Source: Leptospiraceae bacterium
Lineage (GTDB): Bacteria; Spirochaetota; Leptospiria; Leptospirales; Leptospiraceae
Reading direction: 5' to 3'
NCBI GenBank assembly: GCA_024233835.1
Contig: JACKPC010000007.1
Span: forward strand, 186,001 to 250,000
DNA length: 64,000 bases
Part shown: positions 34,561-43,165 of the stretch, in pieces
Layout: each line of letters starts with the position of its first letter
Position numbering within the stretch: the first letter of the stretch is position 1
Program-made: the position numbers and the translations under genes
The notes under the pieces: model-generated
Told to the model about the DNA's origin: nothing
Databases searched by the model: none
What the model saw: the letters and a program-made list of their open reading frames with translations, nothing else

Positions 34561-35465
34561 CAGAAATATCCTCCTCTTTTTCTTTCTTCCATGGCAGCTT
34601 CGGAACGCTTATCATCCAGTCGGCTTCCCCTCTCAGTTGTTTTGGATTCACGAATTTCCGAGATAATATCGTCTAACTTATCAGCCCTCGATTCTACAGC
34701 AGCCGTACAACTCATGTCACCAACGGTTCTAAATCGAACTATCATTTCTTCCGGCTTATCATTTTCATCCATATAGATATAATCAGAAACCGGATAGATA
34801 AGACCATCCCTATAAAAGCATTTTCGTTTATGAGAAAAATATAAAGAAGGAAGTTCTATATTTTCCCTTTTAATGTAGTTCCAGACGTCCAATTCGGTCC
34901 AGTTGCTAATAGGGAAGATACGAACATTCTCACCTTTATGAATCTTTCCATTATATAAGTTCCATAATTCCGGTCTCTGAAGACGTGGTTCCCAGCTTCC
35001 GAACTCATCCCTTACAGAAAAAATTCGTTCTTTAGCCCTGGCTTTTTCTTCATCCCGTCTCGCACCACCGATACAGGCATCGATCTTCAACTCTTCTATA
35101 GAATCCAGAAGAGTCCTGGTTTGCAGGGCATTACGACTTGCGTATTTTCCACTTTCTTCTTTGACACGACCCTTATCAATAGAATCCTGAACTAAACGCA
35201 CAATCAATTTAGCTCCAATCTCGGCAACCAACTTATCTCGATACAAAAGAGCTTCCGGGAAGTTATGGCCTGTGTCTATGTGCATAAGAGGAAAAGGTAT
35301 CTTAGCCGGCCAGAAGGCTTTTTTTGCCAGATGGATCAGGGTAATCGAATCTTTACCACCGGAAAAAAGAAGCACCGGGTTTTCAAACTGGGCAGCCACT
35401 TCTCTCATAATGTAAATAGATTCAGATTCTAATTCTTCCAGATAATCTAATTTATATGTACTCAT
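34560..35465 (-). CDS. cysD: Sulfate adenylyltransferase small subunit
   Basis: About 301 residues. It forms adenosine 5'-phosphosulfate from sulfate and ATP together with CysN. The PP-loop motif is LLFSGGKDSITLIHLA near residue 35. HIDTGHNFPEALLYRD and GGARRDEEKARAKERIFS are the adenylyltransferase signatures, and the C-terminus KTTERGSRLDDKRSEAAMEERKRGGYF is the usual conserved tail. I prefer ATG 35465: GGTGA lies about six bases upstream and the family aligns from there (YLEELESESIYIMREV). A GTG at 35474 would add three residues. It follows cysH closely. Confidence 0.95.
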   Translation of the reverse strand: MSTYKLDYLEELESESIYIMREVAAQFENPVLLFSGGKDSITLIHLAKKAFWPAKIPFPLMHIDTGHNFPEALLYRDKLVAEIGAKLIVRLVQDSIDKGRVKEESGKYASRNALQTRTLLDSIEELKIDACIGGARRDEEKARAKERIFSVRDEFGSWEPRLQRPELWNLYNGKIHKGENVRIFPISNWTELDVWNYIKRENIELPSLYFSHKRKCFYRDGLIYPVSDYIYMDENDKPEEMIVRFRTVGDMSCTAAVESRADKLDDIISEIRESKTTERGSRLDDKRSEAAMEERKRGGYF

Positions 35466-35478
35466 ATGATTCACCGAT

Positions 35479-36213
35479 TTAAGAATGTAAATGAAGACCG
35501 CATTCTTTCAGGCCTTCTTTTTCCCAGTACCAGCGACCGGAGCGTATATCCTCTCCCTCTTTAACAGCTCTGGTACAGGGTGCACAACCAATACTCGGGT
35601 AACCTTTTTGATGCAGGCTATTCACAGGAACCTTGTTTTCCGAGATATAGTTTTGAACTTCTGTGAGACTCCAATTTAGGATCGGATGATATTTAATAAT
35701 TACATTGGATTCATCCCATTCAAATTTAAGTAAATTTTTCCTGTTCTCATTTTGCTCAGAACGAATGCCGGTAATCCAGATATGATAACCGGAAAGAGCC
35801 CTTTTTAAAGGTAAGACTTTACGAACATGGCAACACTCCTTGCGGCTCTCCACAGAATCATAAAAGCTAAAGGGACCTTTTTGGGTAAGTAGATTCTCTA
35901 CTTCTTTATGATCAGGAAAAATAACTTCAATCTTTTTCTTATATTCGATATTAGTCATATTTAAAACTTCATACGTTTCTTCAAAATGACGACCCGTATC
36001 GAGGGTAAAAACGCGAATTGGTAAATGATTCTTGAATATGATATCTGTAAGCACCTGATCCTCCAGACCAAGGCTTGTAGAAAAAGTTACCTGTCCGGAA
36101 AATTCTTCTGCTAAATACTTCATCCCCTCTAAGGCTGAGAGAGAGGAAATTTCCTCGTTTAAATGACTGAGTAATTCTTCTACTTCTTCTTTCAGTATTT
36201 CTTCTTCTTCCAA
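35479..36213 (-). CDS. cysH: Adenylyl-sulfate (APS) reductase, 4Fe-4S type
   Basis: A 244-residue thioredoxin-dependent reductase that releases sulfite from an activated sulfate. FSTSLGLEDQVLTDII is the PP-loop region, and TLDTGRHFEETYEV contacts the nucleotide. Four Cys in ECCHVRKVLPL and SIGCAPCTRAV mark the 4Fe-4S form that uses APS rather than PAPS. The C-terminal KECGLH holds the catalytic Cys. No APS kinase (cysC) is present in the operon, which independently supports APS as substrate. The gene is ten bases after the DUF2061 gene. Confidence 0.93.
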   Translation of the reverse strand: MEEEEILKEEVEELLSHLNEEISSLSALEGMKYLAEEFSGQVTFSTSLGLEDQVLTDIIFKNHLPIRVFTLDTGRHFEETYEVLNMTNIEYKKKIEVIFPDHKEVENLLTQKGPFSFYDSVESRKECCHVRKVLPLKRALSGYHIWITGIRSEQNENRKNLLKFEWDESNVIIKYHPILNWSLTEVQNYISENKVPVNSLHQKGYPSIGCAPCTRAVKEGEDIRSGRWYWEKEGLKECGLHLHS

Positions 36214-36222
36214 TTTGTTCTC

Positions 36223-36477
36223 CTAAATTTCGTATTCCGGATGAGGAACCACTTCTCTTCCAAACTTCAATTTGGACCAGACTCTCTCATGCGTATAGTA
36301 TAAGAGCATTTTTGTAAATAGCTCGGCAAGACCGATAGAAAAAGCTGCTTTCGGGCTTCCGGTCAATAAAAAAGAAATGAGAATCGTATCCATCGTTCCT
36401 GTAATTCTCCAGGAAATGGCTTTAATGACACTGCGTATGGGTTTTTCTTTGATTTCTACCAGTCGTTCATCTTCCAT
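36223..36477 (-). CDS. DUF2061 small membrane protein, first gene of the cys operon
   Basis: An 84-residue membrane protein of the DUF2061 family. The conserved core reads VIKAISWRITGTMDTILISFLLTG, followed by a second helix (AAFSIGLAELFTKMLLYY) and HERVWSKLKFG. Two transmembrane helices are predicted. I recall relatives lying beside sulfate-assimilation genes, where a role in sulfate or sulfite movement has been guessed but not shown. It is promoter-proximal, directly below the inverted repeat at 36502-36526. Confidence 0.88.
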   Translation of the reverse strand: MEDERLVEIKEKPIRSVIKAISWRITGTMDTILISFLLTGSPKAAFSIGLAELFTKMLLYYTHERVWSKLKFGREVVPHPEYEI

Positions 36478-36490
36478 GGCTTCATACCAC

Positions 36491-36526
36491 TCTGTTATTT
36501 TAATCTGTTATTTAATATAACAGATT
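36491..36526. promoter_or_regulatory. Putative operator between the cys operon and mtnA
   Basis: AATCTGTTA (36502-36510) and TAACAGATT (36518-36526) are perfect 9-base arms around 7 bases. A third half-site in direct orientation, TCTGTTATTT (36491-36500), repeats at 36504-36513, 13 bases away. The cluster lies 14-49 bases upstream of the first cys gene and 84 bases before the mtnA ATG. Symmetry and position between two sulfur-metabolism units suggest a shared repressor or activator site. I cannot name the regulator; Rrf2-type and LysR-type factors control such operons in other bacteria. Confidence 0.55.
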
Positions 36527-36609
36527 ATTTGTCAACTAAATTAGAGGATAATCAACTTAATTCCATTTTTTTTATTTGCGGACAGGGAAGAAACCGAAGA
36601 ACTGGTTAT

Positions 36610-37704
36610 ATGAATCAATTACAGAGTTTAAAGTGTATTATCTGGGAAAATAACCAGCTTCAGTTACTGGATCAGCGTTTGCTCCCGGCGAGAAAAGTTT
36701 TTATAAATTGCAAAAGCCATGAGGATGTTTTTGATTCCATTCGAAATATGGTGGTAAGAGGAGCTCCAGCTATAGGTGTAACTTCTCTTTTTGGCCCGGT
36801 TCTTTTCTTAAAATCTCAAACTAAGAAACCTTCCTTCGAAGAGTTTCAAAAAGTTTTAAGCTACCTTGAATCAGCGAGACCTACCGCTGTAAACCTCAAA
36901 CAGGCACTGGACAGCCTGATTCAGGAAATTCCAGAAGAGACTTACGAGGCCCTAAAATTATCCGAACTACAAGAAAAAACCGAATCTTTCGCTATAAACT
37001 TCTATAAAAAAGACCTTGAGACAAATCAGGCGATTGCCCGTAATGGAAGCAAACTTTTCTATATCTCCCAAAAGAAACTTTCTATCCTAACACATTGTAA
37101 TACGGGAGCCCTGGCGACTGCCGGAATTGGCACCGCTCTCGGAGTAATCCGAGCCCTGAAAGATGAGGGATTTGAAATAACCGTATATGTAGACGAAACC
37201 CGACCCTATAACCAGGGTTCTCGCTTAACTGCCTGGGAATTGGAAGAAGAAGGCATTCCCTATTATCTCATTGCAGATAATATGGCCGGCTGGTTAATGA
37301 AAGATCGAAAGATTGATGCTATCATCGTTGGTGCCGATAGAATTGCCCTCAACGGGGATACAGCCAATAAAATCGGAACCTATCCGCTTTCTATTATCGC
37401 CAGGGAGCATGGTGTTCCTTTTTATGTAGCAGCTCCTCATACCAGTTTTGATTTACAGATAGAGTCCGGCGATGAGATTATCATAGAAATGAGACCGGAA
37501 GATGAGCTAACCCGCATGGCTTTTTTAAAAAAAGAAGACGGAACACCAGTAATACCGCAAGGAGTAATAGCTCCTATGGGAGCAAAAGCTCTGAACCCTT
37601 CCTTTGATGTTACTCCGGCTAAAAATATCAGGGGAATCATCACGGATAAAGGAATCATCCTTCATCCGACAAAAGAATCTGTACTTTCGGTTTTACAACC
37701 TTAG
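36610..37704 (+). CDS. mtnA: Methylthioribose-1-phosphate isomerase
   Basis: A 364-residue enzyme of the methionine salvage pathway, converting methylthioribose-1-phosphate to the ribulose form. It belongs to the eIF2B-related fold. Key segments are MVVRGAPAIGVTSLFG, LTHCNTGALATAGIGTALG with the catalytic Cys, DETRPYNQGSRLTAWEL, and VGADRIALNGDTANKIGTYPLS with the catalytic Asp. I chose ATG 36610 because the protein then starts at the family's usual place. A TTG at 36529 would lie inside the putative operator. The stop overlaps that of the convergent FapA gene (TTAG). It is divergent from the cys operon. Confidence 0.95.
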   Translation: MNQLQSLKCIIWENNQLQLLDQRLLPARKVFINCKSHEDVFDSIRNMVVRGAPAIGVTSLFGPVLFLKSQTKKPSFEEFQKVLSYLESARPTAVNLKQALDSLIQEIPEETYEALKLSELQEKTESFAINFYKKDLETNQAIARNGSKLFYISQKKLSILTHCNTGALATAGIGTALGVIRALKDEGFEITVYVDETRPYNQGSRLTAWELEEEGIPYYLIADNMAGWLMKDRKIDAIIVGADRIALNGDTANKIGTYPLSIIAREHGVPFYVAAPHTSFDLQIESGDEIIIEMRPEDELTRMAFLKKEDGTPVIPQGVIAPMGAKALNPSFDVTPAKNIRGIITDKGIILHPTKESVLSVLQP

Positions 37705-39287
37705 TCTGCTTTTGATTTCTTATGCTTGCCGCTGATGGCTGTCATGGCGGCATGATCCTGACCGGGAAAGAAATTCATCATAAAAGCACTCTGCTCTTTA
37801 CTGATTCTTTCGACCTGTCTCCTGTATTTAATGACAGTTCCCGGGAAAGCTGTATTTCTTACCACCAGGTTCACTTTCTCAAGGTTAAACCTTCCGGTTT
37901 TCAGATCCTCATGCTTGGCAACGAGCATTTTATGCATGTTTTCACGTTTTTTGTATTCTTCAAAAACCTTTTGAAACTGAAGCTTTCTCTGGTTATCCAG
38001 CTTTCCTCGACTTTTTTGAATAAAAATTTTCATTTGCTGGATTTTAGGGATAACTTTATCCAGCTCTTTCTCGGAAAGTTTAATTTGCTCCTGTAACTCG
38101 ATGAATAATCTCTCGTTCTTGTAATGAACTCCGGTTTCTATATGAACGTTTAAACCTGCATTAGAACCCAGATTATGAGCAGAAAGACCGCCGTAGCAGG
38201 TAATCTCCGAACCGATGATTGCATTTGATTTCCCGGTCATAATTACACTACCGAGGGTATAAATTTTAGAATTTAAAATGGAGAAATCAACATAGACATC
38301 TCCATCTACTTCCAAAACGGAATTCTCTATAAATTTAGACCTAAGACTCCCCGCAACCTTAATCACTCCTTTCGAATTGGTCTTAATCCCACCCTTAACC
38401 ATAAGATCTCCTCCAACAACTACCTGGGAAGTCTCAATGTTCTCGGAAACAAATAAATTGCCGGTAGATTCTACCTTCGAACCGTCTTCAACCGTACCCC
38501 GTATATTAATGGTTCCATCAAATGTTATATTACCTGTAGACAATCCAACATTTGAATTGATCTCCAGCTCCGGGGAAACAGAAATAGAACCTTCCTGTGC
38601 GTATAAAACTCCATCACAGGTAGCAAGATAATCGGTATATTTTAAAACTTCGGTAAGTTCTGTATACTCTTCTCTGTCCTGAGAGTTAATATTTTTTCCA
38701 ACGATTAGCTTGGGCCTGTCAATAGGAGGAGCCTGAATCAGACCTCCTTTTACATCCCTGCCCGGCTTTCCGACAAGACCGTGAAAAACCGTCGCAATTT
38801 TTTCACCGGTTTTTATAGAAACATACTTATCTATATTTCGGAAGTCAGCTGAACCATCATCCTTAATCACTACTCTCTGATTAATCGGGAAAAAATACTT
38901 TAACCAGCCATCACGTCCCTTCTCGGGCTGCTTCCCACGAGATACAAGAGTTTTGATAATCCCGGGCTTGGACTGCCCCGACTTCATGCGATTGATTTCA
39001 GCAAAGACATAATTAATGGAGGTATAATCAATTAAATCGGGATCTAATCCGGAGCGGGATAAAAATTGTTGAACCATAGGAGAAGAAACTTCGTCAAGTT
39101 TTATAGACTCTGCATCTATAATTAAATGGGCAGACATTAAATCTTTTGCAATATCGATTGTAAAAAAAGTAGTCGGGTCAAGTGACTTTTTACCGCCTAC
39201 CAATCTTTCTCCCGGATCTTCAGGAACCTGCTCTTCGATATTTTGCTTTTCTTCCAGTTCTTCGTTTTGTGGTTCTTCTGTTCCCAT
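37701..39287 (-). CDS. FapA/DUF342 family protein
   Basis: A 528-residue cytoplasmic protein of the DUF342 (flagellar assembly protein A) family. Residues 30-240 form the N-terminal domain with PGRDVKGGLI. A right-handed beta-helix follows, of short hydrophobic turns (VESTGNLFVSENI, VVVGGDLMVKGGI, IKVAGSLRSKFI, LEVDGDVYVDFSIL). Then comes a coiled coil near 385-460 and a basic C-terminus. DUF342 proteins affect cell shape, flagella or polar organelles in other bacteria. The role in this organism is unproved. It is monocistronic, convergent with mtnA. Confidence 0.88.
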   Translation of the reverse strand: MGTEEPQNEELEEKQNIEEQVPEDPGERLVGGKKSLDPTTFFTIDIAKDLMSAHLIIDAESIKLDEVSSPMVQQFLSRSGLDPDLIDYTSINYVFAEINRMKSGQSKPGIIKTLVSRGKQPEKGRDGWLKYFFPINQRVVIKDDGSADFRNIDKYVSIKTGEKIATVFHGLVGKPGRDVKGGLIQAPPIDRPKLIVGKNINSQDREEYTELTEVLKYTDYLATCDGVLYAQEGSISVSPELEINSNVGLSTGNITFDGTINIRGTVEDGSKVESTGNLFVSENIETSQVVVGGDLMVKGGIKTNSKGVIKVAGSLRSKFIENSVLEVDGDVYVDFSILNSKIYTLGSVIMTGKSNAIIGSEITCYGGLSAHNLGSNAGLNVHIETGVHYKNERLFIELQEQIKLSEKELDKVIPKIQQMKIFIQKSRGKLDNQRKLQFQKVFEEYKKRENMHKMLVAKHEDLKTGRFNLEKVNLVVRNTAFPGTVIKYRRQVERISKEQSAFMMNFFPGQDHAAMTAISGKHKKSKAD

Positions 39288-39363
39288 ATTCTACTCTTCG
39301 GCTTATAACTTTATTAATCGATCCTATTCAGGAAAAGTTTTTATAAAAATAAAAGCAAGCTTT

Positions 39364-40434
39364 TCACCCTATCGTATTTTTAGACGATAAATTTGTAAAG
39401 AAATATCCAAAACCATTTGCTAATCCCGGAACTTCTTTTAATTGTTTATACATCGGCAGGGTATCTCCATGGGATAAAAGCCCGGTTATCTCCAGGAGAA
39501 AGGGTGTTTTTCTCTTTTTTAATTCGATTGCCAACTGAATACTTTCTTTTTCTGATAAGACAGCGTCACTTTCCCCGTGAAGAATGGCAAGAGGAAGTTT
39601 TAAATGATCCAAAAAGTATATAGGGGAAAGTTCTCGCAAAAGTTCCGGACTGGATTTTTGAATTTTTTCCCCTAATTCTTTTCTGAACAGGGAATTTTCA
39701 AAAAAGTCTTTTATAAAACCCTTATCTTCATCTTCTAAATTTTGCCAGAGCTCCGGGGCTTCTAACTCACCCTTTCCTCTTCTGAGACCGTTATCGAGAG
39801 CCGCTACAAAAAGAAATTTTTTAAGTTCCGGGCTCACATCTTGAATCCTATCCAGATAATTATACAAAAGAACCAGACCGGCATAATTGTCTTCTTCGAA
39901 ATGCTCCAGCACATAGGGAATTACAGTTTCAAAGTCCGAGTAAGCTCCTAAAATTAAAGCAGCATTCACTAAACCCTGAACTCGGCTGTCCGCAAGAGCT
40001 ACAAGGCCCATTCCTCCGGAAAGACTAACCGAAAAAAAGCCCAGTCTATCTACAGCAAATCGATGGGGCTCATGTTTTATGGAAAGAATACAATCTGTTA
40101 TATTCTCTATAGACTCAGGAATTATTTGTAACTGCGTAATTTCTTCTAATTCCGGGGTAAAAACAACAAAACCGAGGGAGGAAAGATTTCTGGCAAGTTC
40201 GACAATTCTCTCATCTTCGATGCCTCTTGCACTTAAACCGTGTATCAATAAAATACCCGGAAGTTTTTCCGGTTCCGGATCCATAGGGGTATAGGAAAAA
40301 ACCCTGTATTCCTTTCCTTCCCGGAGGATAGAAGTTAAAAAAAATTCCTCAGTAAAAATCTGAGCACTATTGAGAATACCCGCATAGCGAAGCACAAACG
40401 GAAGGGCTTTTAAAATATTCCCAATAGAAAACAC
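39364..40434 (-). CDS. Alpha/beta-hydrolase-fold protein
   Basis: A 356-residue protein with the dienelactone-hydrolase/esterase type of fold. GILLIHGLSARGIEDERIVELA gives the oxyanion loop (HG). The nucleophile elbow is GFFSVSLSGGMGL. The usual G-x-S-x-G is here S-V-S-L-S followed by GG, so the nucleophile assignment is uncertain. ILHGESDAVLS carries the acidic residue, and LLSHGD the His. The N-terminal 40 residues include a weak hydrophobic stretch (ILKALPFVLRYAGIL) but no clear signal peptide. It ends two bases from the gene upstream of it. Substrate unknown. Confidence 0.78.
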   Translation of the reverse strand: MFSIGNILKALPFVLRYAGILNSAQIFTEEFFLTSILREGKEYRVFSYTPMDPEPEKLPGILLIHGLSARGIEDERIVELARNLSSLGFVVFTPELEEITQLQIIPESIENITDCILSIKHEPHRFAVDRLGFFSVSLSGGMGLVALADSRVQGLVNAALILGAYSDFETVIPYVLEHFEEDNYAGLVLLYNYLDRIQDVSPELKKFLFVAALDNGLRRGKGELEAPELWQNLEDEDKGFIKDFFENSLFRKELGEKIQKSSPELLRELSPIYFLDHLKLPLAILHGESDAVLSEKESIQLAIELKKRKTPFLLEITGLLSHGDTLPMYKQLKEVPGLANGFGYFFTNLSSKNTIG

Positions 40435-40436
40435 AA

Positions 40437-41723
40437 TTAATCAACTTTATAGAGCCTGTAATTATTCGGTCCAACGGCAATGGCTTCATTCAGGGTATTT
40501 AAAGCCCTTTCATACCATTTCTGAGCCCCTTTCATACCTGAATGAAAATCAGCTGCTCCTACACAAATTTCAACTTCTCCCAGATCTTTTTTCATCTTAG
40601 GAAGAATTTTACGCAGGGATTTACTGAACTTATCCCTTCCTTCAATATCCAGAAACAAACCTATGGTATCCACTGAAATACGGTAAGCTTTATACCCATT
40701 TCCAACGTATTCCGGTAAACTAGCCGTTAAAACGGAAAAAGTTCCCGTTACCTGTTTGGATTTCAAGATTTTAATGAGGGTTAAGTTTTGAGGATGTGCT
40801 TCCTGGAACCTCTGGTTTAAATCCTGGTAAAAGTCTTCCAGATTATAGAGAGAAGGTTCTCGCTCTTCAGTATGGGTAATGTTTTTTGTTTCGTATAATT
40901 TTCCGGAATATTTTTTTATGTCCGGCCAGACCCTCGCAATATCAATCTGCTCTACCGGAGAATCGAAGCAAAACATAACAGCTCCAAAAAGCTGGGAATT
41001 ATATAAAATGGGTAAAACTGCTTCTGTGTGCTCTCCTGAATAAGCTCCCTGTTTTTTCTCAAGATGTTCCATCATATCTTCCGAGATTCCGATGCTTCCT
41101 TTTCCATTTGTTTTTTGGATCAAAGCTCCCTTCAGTTCCATATAAGAACTAAGTGTTTCCTCTTTGATAAATAAAATCACCATCCTACAGGGAATCGAGG
41201 CAGACATAAGGTGCAAGAATTCACTACAGGTATCATCAAACTCGGAATTCCCGGTAGAAAAAACATCCGAATGACCCAGGTCAAAAGCTTCACTTTTAGC
41301 TGAAGTTTTCAGGTTATAGTCTTCATCTGAAATAGGCGAATAAAGAGAATCCGTATCAAAGATGGATTCACTTTCTTCAACTGAAGACAACTTCTCCTCT
41401 TTAAGTGTTTTCTTCTCCATAATGGGCTTATCTGATTTTAGCCAGGTCTTGACACTATTCAGGAAACTTTTCTCTCTGTGATCGGTTTCTGCTTTTGATT
41501 CGGGCATGTCCTGCAAATTGTAGCCCATGGTAGGAAATTTCTTTTCCTGAAACTTCGAAAGAATAAAAACCAGAAGTAGTAAAGTACCGAGGGAGATTAC
41601 AAACATAATACTACCCCAGAGATAAATCTCATTTTCGGAAGGACGGTTTAGTGCTTCCGGATACAGAGAAAAACTTGCAAAAAAACAGATTGTATATATA
41701 AGAGCCTTTAGAATTACTGCCAT
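40437..41723 (-). CDS. Membrane GAF protein with degenerate GGDEF-like domain
   Basis: A 428-residue protein. Two transmembrane helices lie near residues 3-22 and 34-56. An acidic, low-complexity linker follows to about 145, then a GAF-like domain (CRMVILFIKEETLSSYMELKG to AVLPILYNSQLFGAVMFCF). The last 130 residues resemble a GGDEF fold by the closing pattern VEICVGAADFHSGMKGAQKWYERALNTLNEA and NNYRLY. No GG(D/E)EF loop is present, so cyclase activity is unlikely and binding or structural use is more probable. It is two bases upstream of the hydrolase gene, so the two are co-transcribed. Confidence 0.72.
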   Translation of the reverse strand: MAVILKALIYTICFFASFSLYPEALNRPSENEIYLWGSIMFVISLGTLLLLVFILSKFQEKKFPTMGYNLQDMPESKAETDHREKSFLNSVKTWLKSDKPIMEKKTLKEEKLSSVEESESIFDTDSLYSPISDEDYNLKTSAKSEAFDLGHSDVFSTGNSEFDDTCSEFLHLMSASIPCRMVILFIKEETLSSYMELKGALIQKTNGKGSIGISEDMMEHLEKKQGAYSGEHTEAVLPILYNSQLFGAVMFCFDSPVEQIDIARVWPDIKKYSGKLYETKNITHTEEREPSLYNLEDFYQDLNQRFQEAHPQNLTLIKILKSKQVTGTFSVLTASLPEYVGNGYKAYRISVDTIGLFLDIEGRDKFSKSLRKILPKMKKDLGEVEICVGAADFHSGMKGAQKWYERALNTLNEAIAVGPNNYRLYKVD

Positions 41724-41796
41724 TATATACTAAATTACGGCAGCACTGCCTGGATTCAATAGATTTTCCTTTTAAAAATATAAATAATTATTCCCC

Positions 41797-42540
41797 ATGA
41801 AGCTGTATAAAGACTTAGCCGAATACTACTACCAGATTGAAAGTCCGGGACGAAACTTCTCAAACGAAGTGACATTTATCCAAAGTCTTCTGGATAAAAT
41901 GGGCATAAAATCTCTTCTGGATATGGGCTGTGGTACCGGAGAACATATCAACGCTCTTCAAAATTTCGGTTTTACCTGCCATGGGATTGACTCCTCTCCT
42001 GAAATGATAAAAACAGCCCAGAAACGGTTTCCGCAGGGACAGTTTGAAATAGGTGATATCCGCTCTTTTATTGCTGCGAGACAGTTTGAGTGCATTTCCT
42101 GTCTTTTTGGTACCTTCAACTACCTGATTGAAGACAAAGATATTTCCTTTGCCTTAAGAAATATCTGGAAAAACCTCGGGCGTTCCGGTCTTTTTCTTTT
42201 AGAAGTCTGGAATGCTTTTCCTATTCAACAAATTCAAAGAAAACCTATTACTACTGTCAGTACTTCTCGCATAGGAGAAACCATCATTCAAAGGAATCGA
42301 GGTTTCCGCTTAAAGGAAGACCCGAATCAGGAAAAAATTCTTGTAGAAGTAAATTTTGTCTACAACCTTGATGAAAAGGTGATCAAAGACAGACACATTA
42401 TGAGAGTTTTCTACGAAGAGCAAATTACAAAGCTTTTAGAAGAACACAAGTTCAGAATTTTGAAGGTATTCGGAAATTATTTGCAAAAACCTTTTGCACA
42501 AACGGATAGTCGTATGGTTATATTAGCTCTTAAGCAATAG
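41797..42540 (+). CDS. Class I SAM-dependent methyltransferase
   Basis: A 247-residue methyltransferase with a seven-strand Rossmann-like fold. Motif I is SLLDMGCGTGEHINAL near residue 40, motif II GIDSSPEMIKTAQKRFP, followed by EIGDIRSF and ISCLFGTFNYL. The C-terminal half has beta strands often used for substrate binding in small-molecule methyltransferases. The sugar-phosphate isomerase gene begins 9 bases after it. Substrate unknown. Confidence 0.87.
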   Translation: MKLYKDLAEYYYQIESPGRNFSNEVTFIQSLLDKMGIKSLLDMGCGTGEHINALQNFGFTCHGIDSSPEMIKTAQKRFPQGQFEIGDIRSFIAARQFECISCLFGTFNYLIEDKDISFALRNIWKNLGRSGLFLLEVWNAFPIQQIQRKPITTVSTSRIGETIIQRNRGFRLKEDPNQEKILVEVNFVYNLDEKVIKDRHIMRVFYEEQITKLLEEHKFRILKVFGNYLQKPFAQTDSRMVILALKQ

Positions 42541-42548
42541 GTAAACAA

Positions 42549-43127
42549 GTGAAAGATTACATACAAAAACAATTTACAGATTCAATTTTCACCAAACAAA
42601 AAGCAATAGAAGACAAAGAAATTCTTCAAACCCTGCAGGACATAAGTCAGAAAGCGATAGAAGTCTATAAACAAAAAGGAAAAATCCTGATTGCCGGAAA
42701 CGGAGGTAGTGCTGCAGATAGTCAACATATTGCCGGTGAACTAATTTCTCGTTTTTATTTTGACAGGCCGGGCCTTGCTGCAATAGCTCTGAATACGGAC
42801 AGTTCCACACTAACAGCCATCGGAAATGACTATGGTTATGAGCATGTGTTTGCCAGGCAAATAGAAGCTAATGGAAATTCAGGAGATATATTTATCGGAA
42901 TTTCCACTTCCGGCAATTCAAAGAATATTATACGAGCTCTGTCAATTGCCAGGGAAAAGGGTTTAGTAACAATAGGATTCACCGGGGAAAGCGGAGGTGC
43001 AATGTTAGAACTCTGTGACTTTTGTTTAAAAGTTCCTTCGAGAGACACTCCGAGAATCCAGGAGTGTCATATTTTATTTGGTCACATAATTTGTGCATGT
43101 ATTGAAAAAGAGTTATTCGGAAATTAA
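42549..43127 (+). CDS. gmhA: Sedoheptulose-7-phosphate isomerase
   Basis: A 192-residue SIS-domain enzyme that starts ADP-heptose synthesis for lipopolysaccharide core. ILIAGNGGSAADSQHIAGELISRF is the sugar-phosphate loop plus family signature. FIGISTSGNSKNIIRAL is the second phosphate loop, and TPRIQECHILFGHIIC holds the catalytic Glu and His. The start is GTG. The preceding methyltransferase might act on the same heptose or surface glycan. It indicates heptose-containing surface glycolipid. Confidence 0.93.
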   Translation: MKDYIQKQFTDSIFTKQKAIEDKEILQTLQDISQKAIEVYKQKGKILIAGNGGSAADSQHIAGELISRFYFDRPGLAAIALNTDSSTLTAIGNDYGYEHVFARQIEANGNSGDIFIGISTSGNSKNIIRALSIAREKGLVTIGFTGESGGAMLELCDFCLKVPSRDTPRIQECHILFGHIICACIEKELFGN

Positions 43128-43165
43128 AGTAAGGAATTATACTTAGTAAAAAGAGACGGAAAAAT

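Noticed and set aside
36529..36609. Longer mtnA beginning with TTG at 36529
   Set aside because: The TTG lies right beside the inverted repeat and gives an N-terminus unlike the family.
37722..38096. 124-codon plus-strand frame inside the FapA gene
   Set aside because: Antisense shadow of a gene with clear family motifs; no ribosome-binding site.
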